Assembly (NCBI RefSeq): GCF_015350805.1
Contig: NZ_JADKSG010000001.1
Coordinates: 1,410,413 to 1,474,412, forward strand
Length of the DNA stretch: 64,000 nt
DNA from: Herbiconiux sp. VKM Ac-1786
GTDB lineage: Bacteria; Actinomycetota; Actinomycetes; Actinomycetales; Microbacteriaceae
Direction of reading: 5' to 3'
In this document: piece after piece, positions 7,892 to 16,004 of the stretch
How positions within the stretch are numbered: position 1 is the first letter of the stretch
How the letters are laid out: the number at the start of each line of letters is the position of its first letter
Program-made: the position numbers and the translations under genes
Notes under the pieces: generated by a model
What the model saw: the letters and a program-made list of their open reading frames with translations, nothing else
Database searches by the model: none
Told to the model about the DNA's origin: nothing

Positions 7892-9009
7892 CCGAGACCC
7901 CGACGGTGCAGTTCCTCTCGGTCGAGGGCGAGTTCGCCCCGACCGAGTCGGCCGAGGAGTACCGCTCCTACCTCGATCGCCTGAGCGAGACCGACCTGCA
8001 GGAGTTCTACCGGAAGATGGTGGTGGTGCGCCGCTTCGACGGCGAGGCCACGAACCTGCAGCGGCAGGGCCAGATGGCGCTCTGGGTGCCGAGCCACGGC
8101 CAGGAGGGCGCCCAGGTCGGCTCCGCCTACGCCGCCCGCCCGCACGACCACCTCTTCCCGAGTTACCGCGAGCACGCGGTCGGCCTGGTGCGCGGCATCG
8201 ACATGCTTGCGATCGTCGAGCTGCTGCGCGGCAACACGCACGGCGGCTGGGACCCGGCCGACCCGACGAACGGCAACTTCCACGGCTACTGCCTGGTGAT
8301 CGGCTCGCACTCGCTGCACGCCACCGGCTACGCCATGGGCCTCCAGCGCGACGGTCTGGTGGGCACGGGCGACCCCGAGGTCGACGCGGCCGTGCTCTGC
8401 TACTTCGGCGACGGCGCCACCTCGCAGGGCGACGTGAGCGAGGCCTTCGTGTTCTCGGCCTCGAGCCAGACGCCGAACGTGTTCTTCCTGCAGAACAACC
8501 AGTGGGCCATCTCGGTGCCGGTGAGCGTGCAGTCGCGCGTGCCGCTGTACCTGCGCTCCCGCGGCTTCGGTGTGCCGAGCGTGCAGATCGACGGCAACGA
8601 CGTGCTCGCGAGCTACGCGGTGACCGCGAAGGCGCTCGACGACGCCCGCGGCGGCGGCGGCCCCCAGTTCATCGAGGCGCTGACCTACCGCATCGGGGCG
8701 CACACCACCTCCGACGACCCCACGAAGTACCGCGAGAACGCCGAGCAGGAGTTCTGGGTGAAGCGCGACCCGATCGTGCGCTTCGAGAAGTACCTCCGCT
8801 CGCTCGGCGAGGGCGACGCCTTCTTCGACGGCGTGAAGGCCGAGGCCGACGACTTCGCGGCCGACATCCGGGCCCGCACGCTGGTGCTCGAGGCCCCGCC
8901 GATCGGCACCATGTTCGACCACGTGTACTCGGAGCCGCATCCGGTGATGACCGAGCAGAAGCTGTGGCTCGAGCGCTACGAGTCGTCGTTCCAGGAGGAG
9001 CAGGCATGA
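7888..9009 (+). CDS. 2-oxoacid dehydrogenase E1 component, alpha subunit
   Basis: A 373-residue thiamine-diphosphate subunit. The TPP-binding motif starts GDGATSQGD and ends at NNQWAIS, and the HTTSDDPTKYR phosphorylation-loop region follows. E1 alpha and beta decarboxylate a 2-oxoacid and acylate the lipoyl arm of E2. Separate alpha and beta chains and linkage to an aminotransferase favour a branched-chain 2-oxoacid (or broad) substrate over pyruvate, since actinobacteria usually use single-chain AceE for pyruvate. The product could prime branched-chain fatty acids. Start and stop overlap both neighbours by four bases. Confidence 0.9.
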   Translation: MTETPTVQFLSVEGEFAPTESAEEYRSYLDRLSETDLQEFYRKMVVVRRFDGEATNLQRQGQMALWVPSHGQEGAQVGSAYAARPHDHLFPSYREHAVGLVRGIDMLAIVELLRGNTHGGWDPADPTNGNFHGYCLVIGSHSLHATGYAMGLQRDGLVGTGDPEVDAAVLCYFGDGATSQGDVSEAFVFSASSQTPNVFFLQNNQWAISVPVSVQSRVPLYLRSRGFGVPSVQIDGNDVLASYAVTAKALDDARGGGGPQFIEALTYRIGAHTTSDDPTKYRENAEQEFWVKRDPIVRFEKYLRSLGEGDAFFDGVKAEADDFAADIRARTLVLEAPPIGTMFDHVYSEPHPVMTEQKLWLERYESSFQEEQA

Positions 9010-10031
9010 CCACCGTGAACCCGTCGAACCCCACGACCGCAGCCGCCGCCCCCGAGGTGCAGGAGCTGCCGATGGCGAAGGCGCTGAACCTCGGCCTCGC
9101 CAAGGCGCTCGCCGACGATCCCAAGGTGCTGCTGATGGGCGAGGACATCGGCCGTCTCGGCGGCGTCTTCCGCGTCACCGAGGGCCTGCAGGCGCAGTTC
9201 GGCGCCGATCGCGTCGTCGACACCCCGCTGGCCGAGTCGGGCATCATCGGCACGGCCATCGGCCTCGCCATGCGCGGCTACCGGCCGGTCTGCGAGATCC
9301 AGTTCGACGGCTTCATCTGGCCGGGCTTCGACCAGATCACCAGCCAGCTCGCCAAGCTGACCAACCGCGGCGGCGGCGCCTTCTCGATGCCCGTGGTCAT
9401 CCGGGTGCCCTACGGCGGGCACATCGGTGCCGTCGAGCACCACCAGGAGAGCCCCGAGGCGTACTTCGCGCACACCGCCGGCCTCCGCGTGGTCAGCCCG
9501 TCGACGCCGAACGACGCCTACTGGATGATGCAGGAGGCGATCCGCTCGAACGACCCGGTGATGTTCTTCGAGCCCAAGAGCCGCTACTGGCCCAAGGGCC
9601 CGGTCGACTTCACCGGATCGGCCGCCCCGCTGCACGCCAGCCGGGTCGTGCGCGTCGGCACCGACGTGACCGTGCTCGCCCACGGCGCCATGGTCAGCGT
9701 GCTGATGCAGGCCGCCGAGATCGCCGACGCCGAGGGCATCAGCCTCGAGGTCATCGACCTGCGCTCGATCAGCCCGATCGACTACGGGCCCATCGTCGAC
9801 TCGGTCACCAAGACCGGCCGCCTCGTGGTGGCGCAGGAGGCCTCGGGCTTCGTCAGCGTCGGCTCCGAGATCGCCGCGACCGTCGCCGAGCGCGCCTTCT
9901 ACTCGCTGCAGGCCCCGGTGCTGCGGGTGGCGGGCTTCGACACCCCCTTCCCGCCCGCGAAGCTCGAGACCGTCTTCCTGCCCGACGCCGACCGCGTCAT
10001 GGAAGCCGTCGACCGCGTGATGGCCTACTAG
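9006..10031 (+). CDS. 2-oxoacid dehydrogenase E1 component, beta subunit
   Basis: A 341-residue transketolase-like subunit. MGEDIGRLGGVFRVT near the N-terminus, DTPLAESGIIGTAIGLA, and RVPYGGHIGAVEHHQESPEA are typical E1-beta segments, followed by a transketolase C-terminal domain (ASGFVSVGSEIAA). The first 20 or so residues are a low-complexity Ala/Pro/Thr extension. It forms an alpha2beta2 enzyme with the product of the upstream gene, whose stop it overlaps (ATGA). The E2 gene follows after 36 bp. Confidence 0.92.
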   Translation: MTTVNPSNPTTAAAAPEVQELPMAKALNLGLAKALADDPKVLLMGEDIGRLGGVFRVTEGLQAQFGADRVVDTPLAESGIIGTAIGLAMRGYRPVCEIQFDGFIWPGFDQITSQLAKLTNRGGGAFSMPVVIRVPYGGHIGAVEHHQESPEAYFAHTAGLRVVSPSTPNDAYWMMQEAIRSNDPVMFFEPKSRYWPKGPVDFTGSAAPLHASRVVRVGTDVTVLAHGAMVSVLMQAAEIADAEGISLEVIDLRSISPIDYGPIVDSVTKTGRLVVAQEASGFVSVGSEIAATVAERAFYSLQAPVLRVAGFDTPFPPAKLETVFLPDADRVMEAVDRVMAY

Positions 10032-10067
10032 GCCACCCGCATCCGACCAGGTACGTCAGGAGAACCC

Positions 10068-11477
10068 ATGTCGTCGCAGTTCAACCTCCCCGATGTCGGC
10101 GAGGGCCTCACCGAGGCCGAGATCGTCTCGTGGAAGGTCGCCCCGGGCGACACCGTCACGGTGAACCAGGTGATCGTCGAGATCGAGACCGCCAAGTCGC
10201 TCGTCGAGCTCCCCTCGCCGTTCGCGGGCACCGTCGAGAGCGTGCTGGTCGAGGAGGGCACGACCGTCGAGGTCGGCACGCCCATCATCACGGTGTCGTC
10301 GGGGGCAACGCCCCCGTCGGGCTCGGCGGCGCCGGTTCAGGATGCTCCGGCAGCCCCCATCCGCGTCGTTCCCGCGGCCGACCTCACCGAGACCGAGTCG
10401 ATGGTGGCCACCGCCGAGCGCACCGCCACGGCCGAGCGCACCGCCTCCGCGGAGGAGAAGCCCGGAGCCGTGCTCGTCGGCTACGGCATCAAGGGCCACG
10501 TCGCCAGCCGCCGCTCCTCGCGCCGCAGCACGAGCGCCATCCCGGCGATCGGCGAGACCCCCGAGGGCGCCCGGCCCACCGAGCGGGTCGCCCGCGTGCA
10601 GCAGCCGATCCCGGGGCTCCCCGTGATCGCGAAGCCGCCCATCCGCAAGCTCGCGAAAGACCTCGGCGTCGACCTCAACGAGGTCACGCCCACCGGGCTG
10701 ATCGGCGACATCACGCGCGACGACGTCGTGCGGCACGCCGAGCAGGCGAAGGTGTTCCACAACATCGAGACGCCGCAGTGGGCGCCCGAGCGGGAGGAGC
10801 GCATCCCCGTGAAGGGCATGCGCAAGCAGATCGCGAAGGCGATGGTGGCGAGCGCGTTCACGGCGCCGCACGTGAGCCTGTTCGTCGACGTCGACGCCAC
10901 CCGCACGATGGACTACGTCAAGCGGCTGAAGGCCTCCGCCGACTTCACGGGCGTCAAGATCTCGCCCCTCCTGATCATGGCGAAGGCCATCATCTGGGCG
11001 GTGCAGCGCAACCCGATGGTCAACTCGGCGTTCACCGAGAAGGAGATCATCGTGCGCAACTACGTGAACCTCGGCATCGCCGCGGCCACGCCGCGCGGCC
11101 TGATCGTGCCGAACATCAAGGACGCGCAGGACATGTCGATGCGCACCCTCGCCGAGTCGCTCGAGCAGCTCACGCTGACCGCCCGCGAGGGGCGCACCTC
11201 CCCCGCCGACATGGCCGACGGCACCATCACCATCACGAACATCGGCGTCTTCGGCATGGACACGGGCACCCCCATCCTGAACCCGGGCGAGGTCGGGATC
11301 GTGGCCCTCGGCACCATCAAGCAGCGCCCCTGGGTCGTCGACGGCGAGGTGCGCCCGCGCTTCGTCACCACCGTGGGTGCGAGCTTCGACCACCGCGTGG
11401 TCGACGGCGACGTGGCCAGCCGTTTCGTGGCCGACGTGGCCTCGATCCTCGAGGAGCCGGCGCTGCTGCTCGACTGA
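10068..11477 (+). CDS. Dihydrolipoamide acyltransferase (E2) of 2-oxoacid dehydrogenase
   Basis: A 469-residue E2. It has one lipoyl domain (about residues 4-78) with the lipoylated Lys43 in ETAKS. A Thr/Ala/Glu-rich linker follows, then a peripheral subunit-binding domain (about 185-225) and the acyltransferase core (about 245-469) with the catalytic [10 protein letters not shown] near residue 440. The RBS AGGAG is well placed. No E3 (dihydrolipoamide dehydrogenase) gene follows, so E3 must be shared and encoded elsewhere. The unit ends before the metal importer operon, with no clear terminator hairpin in the 73-bp gap. Confidence 0.93.
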   Translation: MSSQFNLPDVGEGLTEAEIVSWKVAPGDTVTVNQVIVEIETAKSLVELPSPFAGTVESVLVEEGTTVEVGTPIITVSSGATPPSGSAAPVQDAPAAPIRVVPAADLTETESMVATAERTATAERTASAEEKPGAVLVGYGIKGHVASRRSSRRSTSAIPAIGETPEGARPTERVARVQQPIPGLPVIAKPPIRKLAKDLGVDLNEVTPTGLIGDITRDDVVRHAEQAKVFHNIETPQWAPEREERIPVKGMRKQIAKAMVASAFTAPHVSLFVDVDATRTMDYVKRLKASADFTGVKISPLLIMAKAIIWAVQRNPMVNSAFTEKEIIVRNYVNLGIAAATPRGLIVPNIKDAQDMSMRTLAESLEQLTLTAREGRTSPADMADGTITITNIGVFGMDTGTPILNPGEVGIVALGTIKQRPWVVDGEVRPRFVTTVGASFDHRVVDGDVASRFVADVASILEEPALLLD

Positions 11478-11519
11478 CCCGGTGCGCTGCGCCGCCTGCT
11501 GCACCGCGTGCTGATTTGC

Positions 11520-11540
11520 TATTGATAATCACTATCAATA
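11520..11540. promoter_or_regulatory. Fur/Zur-type operator before metal ABC operon
   Basis: TATTGATA-N5-TATCAATA is a perfect inverted repeat. Read in 7-1-7 form (TGATAAT-C-ACTATCA, 11523-11537) it matches the Fur-family consensus TGATAATCATTATCA at all but one position. It overlaps the leaderless promoter region of the solute-binding protein gene (TAGTCT -10 at 11539-11544, GTG at 11551), so bound repressor would block RNA polymerase. A Fur-family gene is the last gene of the operon, so it is most likely a zinc (Zur) box. Confidence 0.85.
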
Positions 11541-11550
11541 GTCTGGTCGC

Positions 11551-12468
11551 GTGACCTCCCGACTCCTTCCTGTCCTCGCGTCCTCCGCGGTGCTCGCCCT
11601 CGGCCTGGCCGGATGCTCGTCCGGCTCGTCGGCCGACACCACCGCCGCACCCTCCGACGGCATCAGCATCGTCGCCTCCACCAACGTCTACGGCAGCATC
11701 GCCGAGGCCGTGGCCGGCGACGCCGCCACGGTGACGTCGATCATCGACAGCCCCGACAAAGACCCGCACGAGTACCAGGCCGACGGCCAGAACCAGCTCT
11801 CGCTCTCGAAGGCGCAGCTCGTGATCGAGAACGGCGGCGGCTACGACGACTTCATCGACACGATGCTCTCGGCCGCCGACAACTCCGGCGCCACGGTGCT
11901 GAACGTCACCGACATCTCGGGCTACGACACCGAGCCGGCGGAGGGCGAGTTCAACGAGCACCTCTGGTACGACTTCCCCACGATGCAGAAGCTGGTCGAT
12001 CAGCTGGTCACCGAGCTGAGCGCGCTCGACGAGGGAAGCGCATCCGACTTCTCGGCCAACGGCGAGAAGCTCAAGGATCAGCTGACGACCCTCGAAAGCG
12101 GCGAGGCCGAGCTCGCCTCGGCCCATCAGGGCGCCGGGGTGGCGATCACCGAGCCCGTGCCGCTGTACCTGCTCGACGCCGCCGGGCTCGACAACAAGAC
12201 GCCCGACGAGTTCAGCGAGGCCATCGAGGAGGACACCGACGTGCCGCCCCTGGTGCTGAACGAGACCCTCGCACTGTTCGACGACAAGAGCGTCGACGTG
12301 CTGGTCTACAACGCGCAGACCGGCGGCCCGCAGACCGATGCGGTGCTCGAGGCCGCGGAGAAGAACGGCATCCCCGCGGTGCCGGTCACCGAGACCCTCC
12401 CCGACGGTGTCGACTACGTCGAGTGGATGACGGCGAACCTGAAGGCGGTGTCCGACGCCCTCGGCTAG
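11551..12468 (+). CDS. Zinc/manganese ABC transporter substrate-binding lipoprotein (ZnuA-like)
   Basis: A 305-residue cluster A-I solute-binding protein. A signal peptide with lipobox LAGC (Cys22) predicts a lipid anchor. Likely metal ligands are His73 in DPHEYQ and His137 in EHLWYD, plus a C-terminal acidic residue. A long metal-binding His loop as in many ZnuA proteins is absent. The GTG start is leaderless-type: TAGTCT ends 6 nt before it, inside the Fur/Zur box region. It would capture Zn2+ (or Mn2+) outside the membrane and pass it to the permease encoded downstream. Confidence 0.88.
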   Translation: MTSRLLPVLASSAVLALGLAGCSSGSSADTTAAPSDGISIVASTNVYGSIAEAVAGDAATVTSIIDSPDKDPHEYQADGQNQLSLSKAQLVIENGGGYDDFIDTMLSAADNSGATVLNVTDISGYDTEPAEGEFNEHLWYDFPTMQKLVDQLVTELSALDEGSASDFSANGEKLKDQLTTLESGEAELASAHQGAGVAITEPVPLYLLDAAGLDNKTPDEFSEAIEEDTDVPPLVLNETLALFDDKSVDVLVYNAQTGGPQTDAVLEAAEKNGIPAVPVTETLPDGVDYVEWMTANLKAVSDALG

Positions 12469-12498
12469 GCCCCGCGCCCGCGGCAGTAGGGTGTCAAG

Positions 12499-13353
12499 GT
12501 GACCGACCCGGTGCTGACCCTGCGCGACGCGAGCCTCGCGTTCGGGCCCCGCACCCTCTGGTCGGGGCTCGATCTCGACGTGCAGCCGGGCGAGTTCATC
12601 GCGGTGCTCGGCTCGAACGGTTCGGGCAAGTCCAGCCTGCTCAAGGTCATCCTCGGACAGCAGCGGCTGAGCGGTGGCTCGGTGTCGTTCCTCGGGGCAC
12701 CCGGCAAGCGCGGCGACCGCCGAATCGGCTACGTGCCGCAGCAGAAGCTCGCCGACGACGGCACCCCGCTGCGCGCCCGCGACCTCGTGGCCCTCGGGCT
12801 GTCGGGACACCGCTGGGGCGTGCCGCTGCCCTCGGCCGCCCGTCGCCGCGAGGTGGACGCCCTGCTGGAGGCCGTCGGGGCCACGGACTACGCGAACGTC
12901 GGCGTCGGCACCCTCTCGGGCGGCGAGCAGCAGCGCGTGCGGATCGGCCAGGCGCTCGCCGGGGAGCCCCGGCTGCTGCTCTGCGACGAGCCACTGCTCT
13001 CGCTCGACCTCACGCACCAGCGCGCGGTCAGCGAGCTGATCGATCGGCAGCGGCGCGAGCGCGACTTCGGGGTGCTCTTCGTCACCCACGACATCAACCC
13101 GATCCTCGACATGGTCGACCGGGTGCTGTACCTGGCCGGCGGCGGCTTCCGGATCGGGACGCCGGAGGAGGTGCTGCGCTCGGAGGTGCTGAGCGAGCTC
13201 TACGGCTCGCGGGTCGACGTGATCCGCACGCACGGACGGGTGATCGTCGTCGGTACGCCCGACGGGGCCCACGGGCATCCGGACGACCAGCTCGCCCACC
13301 ACGACGACCACGACCACCGGCCCTCCCCCGGGCTGCTGGGAGGGCTGCCGTGA
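12499..13353 (+). CDS. Metal ABC transporter ATP-binding protein (ZnuC-like)
   Basis: A 284-residue ABC ATPase. Walker A is GSNGSGKSS, the signature is LSGGEQQR and Walker B is LLLCDEPLLSLD, in which the usual Thr of DEPT is Leu. The last 30 residues are His/Asp-rich (AHGH, AHHDDHDHR), suggesting a cytoplasmic metal-sensing or buffering tail. A second leaderless-type promoter (TAGGGT at 12487-12492, GTG 6 nt later) lies in the 30-bp gap, so the gene may also be transcribed independently of the Zur-controlled start. The stop overlaps the permease start. Confidence 0.9.
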   Translation: MTDPVLTLRDASLAFGPRTLWSGLDLDVQPGEFIAVLGSNGSGKSSLLKVILGQQRLSGGSVSFLGAPGKRGDRRIGYVPQQKLADDGTPLRARDLVALGLSGHRWGVPLPSAARRREVDALLEAVGATDYANVGVGTLSGGEQQRVRIGQALAGEPRLLLCDEPLLSLDLTHQRAVSELIDRQRRERDFGVLFVTHDINPILDMVDRVLYLAGGGFRIGTPEEVLRSEVLSELYGSRVDVIRTHGRVIVVGTPDGAHGHPDDQLAHHDDHDHRPSPGLLGGLP

Positions 13354-14237
13354 ACGGCGACATCTGGTCGGAGGTCTTCAACTTCGCGAACTACGGCGAG
13401 CTCGTGGTGCTGCTGCGCAACTCGATCATCGCGGGCGCCGTGCTCGGGATCGTGGGCGGCCTGATCGGCGTCTTCGTGATGTCGCGCGACATGGCGTTCG
13501 CCGTGCACGGCATCAGCGAGCTCTCGTTCGCCGGAGCCGCGGCGGGGCTGCTGTTCGGCATTGGGGTCGTGGAGGGCTCGATCATCGGGTCGCTGATCGC
13601 CTCGCTGATCATCGGGCTGCTCGGCTCACGGGCTCGCGACCGCAACTCGATCATCGCGGTTCTGATGCCGTTCGGGCTGGGGCTCGGCATCCTCTGCCTC
13701 TCGCTCTACCCCGGCAGGTCGGCGAACAAGTTCGGGCTGCTCACCGGGCAGATCGTGGCGGTCGACGACCCGCGGCTGAACTCGCTGATCGCCATCTCGA
13801 TCGTGGTCGTGCTCGGGCTGCTGCTCGTCTGGCGACCGCTCACCTTCGCCAGCGCCGACGCCGACGTGGCCTCGGCGCGGGGCGTGCCGGTGCGCGGGCT
13901 GTCGATCGTCTTCATGCTGCTGCTCGGGCTCGCCGTCGCGGTCTCGGTGCAGATCGTCGGCTCGCTGCTGGTGCTCTCGATCCTCGTCACACCGGCCGCC
14001 GCCGCGCTGCGGCTGTCGTCGTCGCCCGTCGTGGTGCCGCTGCTCAGCACCCTGTTCGCCGTGCTCTCGCTGGTGGGCGGGATCATGCTCGCACTCGGCG
14101 CCTCCGTGCCGATCAGCCCCTACGTCACGACGATCTCGTTCACGATCTACCTGATCTGCCGCCTGGTGTCCTGGCGGCGCCGACGTCGGGGCCTGTCGGG
14201 GCGGGTACCGTTGACGACGAGGACGGTGATGCAGTGA
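13350..14237 (+). CDS. Metal ABC transporter permease (ZnuB-like)
   Basis: A 295-residue ABC-3 family permease with about eight transmembrane helices. Typical segments are MSRDMAFAVHGISELSFAG and VGSLLVLSILVTPAAAA (core LLVLSILVTPAA). It completes the zinc/manganese importer with the two upstream genes. The GTG start overlaps the ATPase stop, and its own stop overlaps the regulator start, so the last three genes are translationally coupled. The C-terminal RRRRR stretch should be cytoplasmic. Confidence 0.9.
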   Translation: MNGDIWSEVFNFANYGELVVLLRNSIIAGAVLGIVGGLIGVFVMSRDMAFAVHGISELSFAGAAAGLLFGIGVVEGSIIGSLIASLIIGLLGSRARDRNSIIAVLMPFGLGLGILCLSLYPGRSANKFGLLTGQIVAVDDPRLNSLIAISIVVVLGLLLVWRPLTFASADADVASARGVPVRGLSIVFMLLLGLAVAVSVQIVGSLLVLSILVTPAAAALRLSSSPVVVPLLSTLFAVLSLVGGIMLALGASVPISPYVTTISFTIYLICRLVSWRRRRRGLSGRVPLTTRTVMQ

Positions 14238-14620
14238 AGAGGAACACCTGGCAGCGCGAAGCGGTGCGCAGCGCCCTGGGAACCCAGATGGGCTTCGTCA
14301 GCGCGCAGAGCCTGCACTCCTCGTTGAAGAACTCGGGCTCGCAGATCGGTCTTGCGACCGTCTACCGGGCGCTCTCCGATCTCGCCCAGGAGGGCGAGGC
14401 CGACTCGCTGCAGTCGCCCGAGGGCGAGGCGCTCTACCGCGCCTGCTCGCTGGCGCACCACCACCACCTGATCTGCCGCAGCTGCGGTCTCACGGTCGAG
14501 ATCGAGGCCGACGAGGTCGAGTCGTGGGCGCAGCGCACGGCGACCCTGCACGGCTTCAGCCGGCCCGAGCACGTCGTCGACATCTTCGGCTTCTGCTCGG
14601 CCTGCGTGCCCACCCCCTGA
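14234..14620 (+). CDS. zur: Fur-family metalloregulator, probably Zur
   Basis: A 128-residue Fur-family repressor. The N-terminal winged helix contains ATVYRALSDLAQEGEAD. The metal region has HHHH (about residues 75-78), then CRSC and CSAC pairs that form a structural zinc site. The N-terminus is short, as in actinobacterial Zur. The last-gene position in a metal importer operon with a Fur/Zur box in front strongly suggests zinc autoregulation, although Mn- or Fe-specific members share this fold. The GTG overlaps the permease stop (GTGA). Confidence 0.85.
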   Translation: MKRNTWQREAVRSALGTQMGFVSAQSLHSSLKNSGSQIGLATVYRALSDLAQEGEADSLQSPEGEALYRACSLAHHHHLICRSCGLTVEIEADEVESWAQRTATLHGFSRPEHVVDIFGFCSACVPTP

Positions 14621-14766
14621 CCGCTTCCCGCGCCCGGCGGGCGATGGTGTAAGCTAGCGAGGTTGGGTGGAATCCTCCGCCCTCTGCGGGCCCGTCATGA
14701 GTCGGGCCTGTCGACAAGTCATCTTGGGTGAGACGCTCGTCTCACGGTAACCAAATGGAGGAAGCA
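14621..14766 (+). promoter_or_regulatory. Promoter and two-hairpin leader of rpmB-rpmG-rpsN
   Basis: A -10 box TAAGCT (14650-14655) suggests transcription from about 14662, giving a leader of about 105 nt. The leader holds two inverted repeats: GGCCCG-N8-CGGGCC (14689-14708), and GTGAGACG-CT-CGTCTCAC (14728-14745), which ends about 10 nt before the GGAGGAAG ribosome-binding site. No AT-rich Fur/Zur box is visible. The hairpins are candidates for translational feedback by a ribosomal protein; that is inference. Confidence 0.5.
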
Positions 14767-15003
14767 ATGGCAGCAGTCTGCCAGGTGACAGGAGCCGTTC
14801 CCGGCTTCGGTCACAACATCTCGCACTCGCACCGGCGAACGAATCGCCGCTTCGACCCGAACGTGCAGAAGAAGAAGTACTACGTGCCCTCGCTTCGCCG
14901 TAACGTCACGCTGACCCTGTCGGCGAAGGGCATCAAGGTCATCGATGCTCGTGGAATCGAGTCGGTCGTCAAGGACCTCCTCGCTCGTGGGGAGAAGATC
15001 TAA
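14767..15003 (+). CDS. rpmB: 50S ribosomal protein L28, zinc-free (C-minus) form
   Basis: A 78-residue L28. I chose the ATG at 14767 because it follows GGAGGAAG and begins the conserved MAAVCQVTG; an upstream in-frame ATG is unsupported. Only one cysteine is present, so the CxxC pairs of zinc-binding L28 are absent. In Streptomyces and Mycobacterium such C-minus paralogues replace zinc forms during zinc starvation under Zur control. Here it follows the Zur-like gene but behind its own promoter. The stop overlaps the L33 start (TAATG). Confidence 0.93.
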   Translation: MAAVCQVTGAVPGFGHNISHSHRRTNRRFDPNVQKKKYYVPSLRRNVTLTLSAKGIKVIDARGIESVVKDLLARGEKI

Positions 15004-15170
15004 TGGCAAAGCAGCAGGACGTCCGTCCCATCATCAAGCTCCGCTCGACGGCGGGCACCGGTTACACCTACGTGACCAAGAAGAACCGTCGCAACGACCC
15101 CGACCGTCTCGTGCTGAAGAAGTACGACCCGGTCATCCGTAAGCACGTCGACTTCCGAGAGGAGCGGTAA
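15003..15170 (+). CDS. rpmG: 50S ribosomal protein L33, zinc-free form
   Basis: A 55-residue L33 beginning [20 protein letters not shown] and ending HVDFREER. The [21 protein letters not shown] core is conserved (shown here as [14 protein letters not shown]). It has no cysteines, so it is the C-minus type. It overlaps the L28 stop by one base and lies 4 bp before rpsN, with RBS GAGGAGCGG in its own 3' end. L33 sits near the ribosomal E site. Confidence 0.93.
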   Translation: MAKQQDVRPIIKLRSTAGTGYTYVTKKNRRNDPDRLVLKKYDPVIRKHVDFREER

Positions 15171-15174
15171 ACAC

Positions 15175-15480
15175 ATGGCTAAGAAGAGCAAGATCGCCAA
15201 GAACGAGCAGCGCAAGGTCATCGTGGAGCGGTACGCCGCGAAGCGCCTCGAGCTGAAGAAGGCCCTCGTCAGCCCCACGTCCACCGACGAGGAGCGCGAG
15301 ACCGCCCGCCTGGGGCTGCAGAAGCTCCCCCGCAACGCCTCGCCGATCCGCGTGCGCAACCGCGACGCCGTCGACGGCCGTCCCCGCGGAAACCTCTCCA
15401 AGTTCGGCATCAGCCGTGTCCGCTTCCGCGACATGGCTCACCGGGGCGAATTGCCGGGCATTACGAAGTCCAGCTGGTAA
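15175..15480 (+). CDS. rpsN: 30S ribosomal protein S14, zinc-free long form
   Basis: A 101-residue S14 of the long, cysteine-free type. The opening is [13 protein letters not shown] and the conserved C-terminal part is [19 protein letters not shown] (core [16 protein letters not shown]). The short zinc-ribbon S14 has about 61 residues and CxxC pairs, absent here. Together L28, L33 and S14 form the standard zinc-free trio. If this genome lacks zinc-binding copies these are the housekeeping proteins; otherwise they would be zinc-starvation alternatives. Confidence 0.94.
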   Translation: MAKKSKIAKNEQRKVIVERYAAKRLELKKALVSPTSTDEERETARLGLQKLPRNASPIRVRNRDAVDGRPRGNLSKFGISRVRFRDMAHRGELPGITKSSW

Positions 15481-15583
15481 ATTACCCACGGTCGTACCGA
15501 CCAACCGAACTGGCCCTGTGGCCGGGACCGTTCCACTGAAAAAGCTACCCAGGTAGCGAAGAGGTCCGAGGAGGACACCTTAA

Positions 15584-15871
15584 ATGGCTGACAAGTCACT
15601 CAACAAGACCGAGCTCGTCGCAGCCGTCGCCGCCGCTTCCGGCCAGACGCAGGCTTCCGTCAACGAGGTGCTCGACGCTCTCTTCTCGACGCTGGCCGAC
15701 TCGGTCGCCTCGGGCACCAAGGTCACGATCCCGGGCTGGCTCGCCGTCGAGCGCACCTCGCGCGCCGCTCGCACCGGCCGCAACCCGCAGACCGGCGCCA
15801 CCATCGAGATCCCGGCCGGTCACTCGGTCAAGATCTCGGCCGGTTCGAAGCTGAAGGCTGCTGCCAAGTAG
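15584..15871 (+). CDS. hup: HU-family DNA-binding protein
   Basis: A 95-residue HU protein. NKTELVAAVAAASGQ begins the dimer, and RTGRNPQTGATIEIPAGHSVKIS contains the DNA-embracing arm with its RNPQTG tip. It lacks the long Lys/Ala/Pro-rich tail of mycobacterial HupB. The gene has its own 103-bp upstream region with GCTACC-CA-GGTAGC (15544-15557) and an AGGAGG-type RBS, and it is followed by a strong hairpin. It bends and compacts nucleoid DNA. Confidence 0.93.
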   Translation: MADKSLNKTELVAAVAAASGQTQASVNEVLDALFSTLADSVASGTKVTIPGWLAVERTSRAARTGRNPQTGATIEIPAGHSVKISAGSKLKAAAK

Positions 15872-15890
15872 TCGCTTCACCACCAGCTCA

Positions 15891-15920
15891 GAAGGGCGAC
15901 GGCTTCGGCCGTCGCCCTTC
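15891..15920 (+). terminator. Hairpin terminator after hup
   Basis: GAAGGGCGACGGC and its exact complement form a 13-bp stem closed by a TTCG tetraloop, 19 nt after the hup stop. There is no long T tract, which is common for hairpins in such GC-rich genomes. Confidence 0.85.
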
Positions 15921-16004
15921 CGCTGTTAACGGCCCTGCTGGCAACGGCCCCGCGGTTGCCGCCGTTCCGGCAAAGGCCCAGGCCGACGCGCGTACAGTGG
16001 ACGG

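Noticed and set aside
10032..10067. Separate promoter for the E2 gene
   Set aside because: The gap holds only an RBS (AGGAG) and no convincing -10/-35, so E2 is taken as part of the same operon.
14636..14660. GGCGATGGTGT resembles the start of a fluoride riboswitch
   Set aside because: It lies upstream of and across the likely -10 of rpmB, lacks the rest of the fold, and is not near crcB. The crcB pair at 46518 has a leaderless start with no leader to hold a riboswitch.
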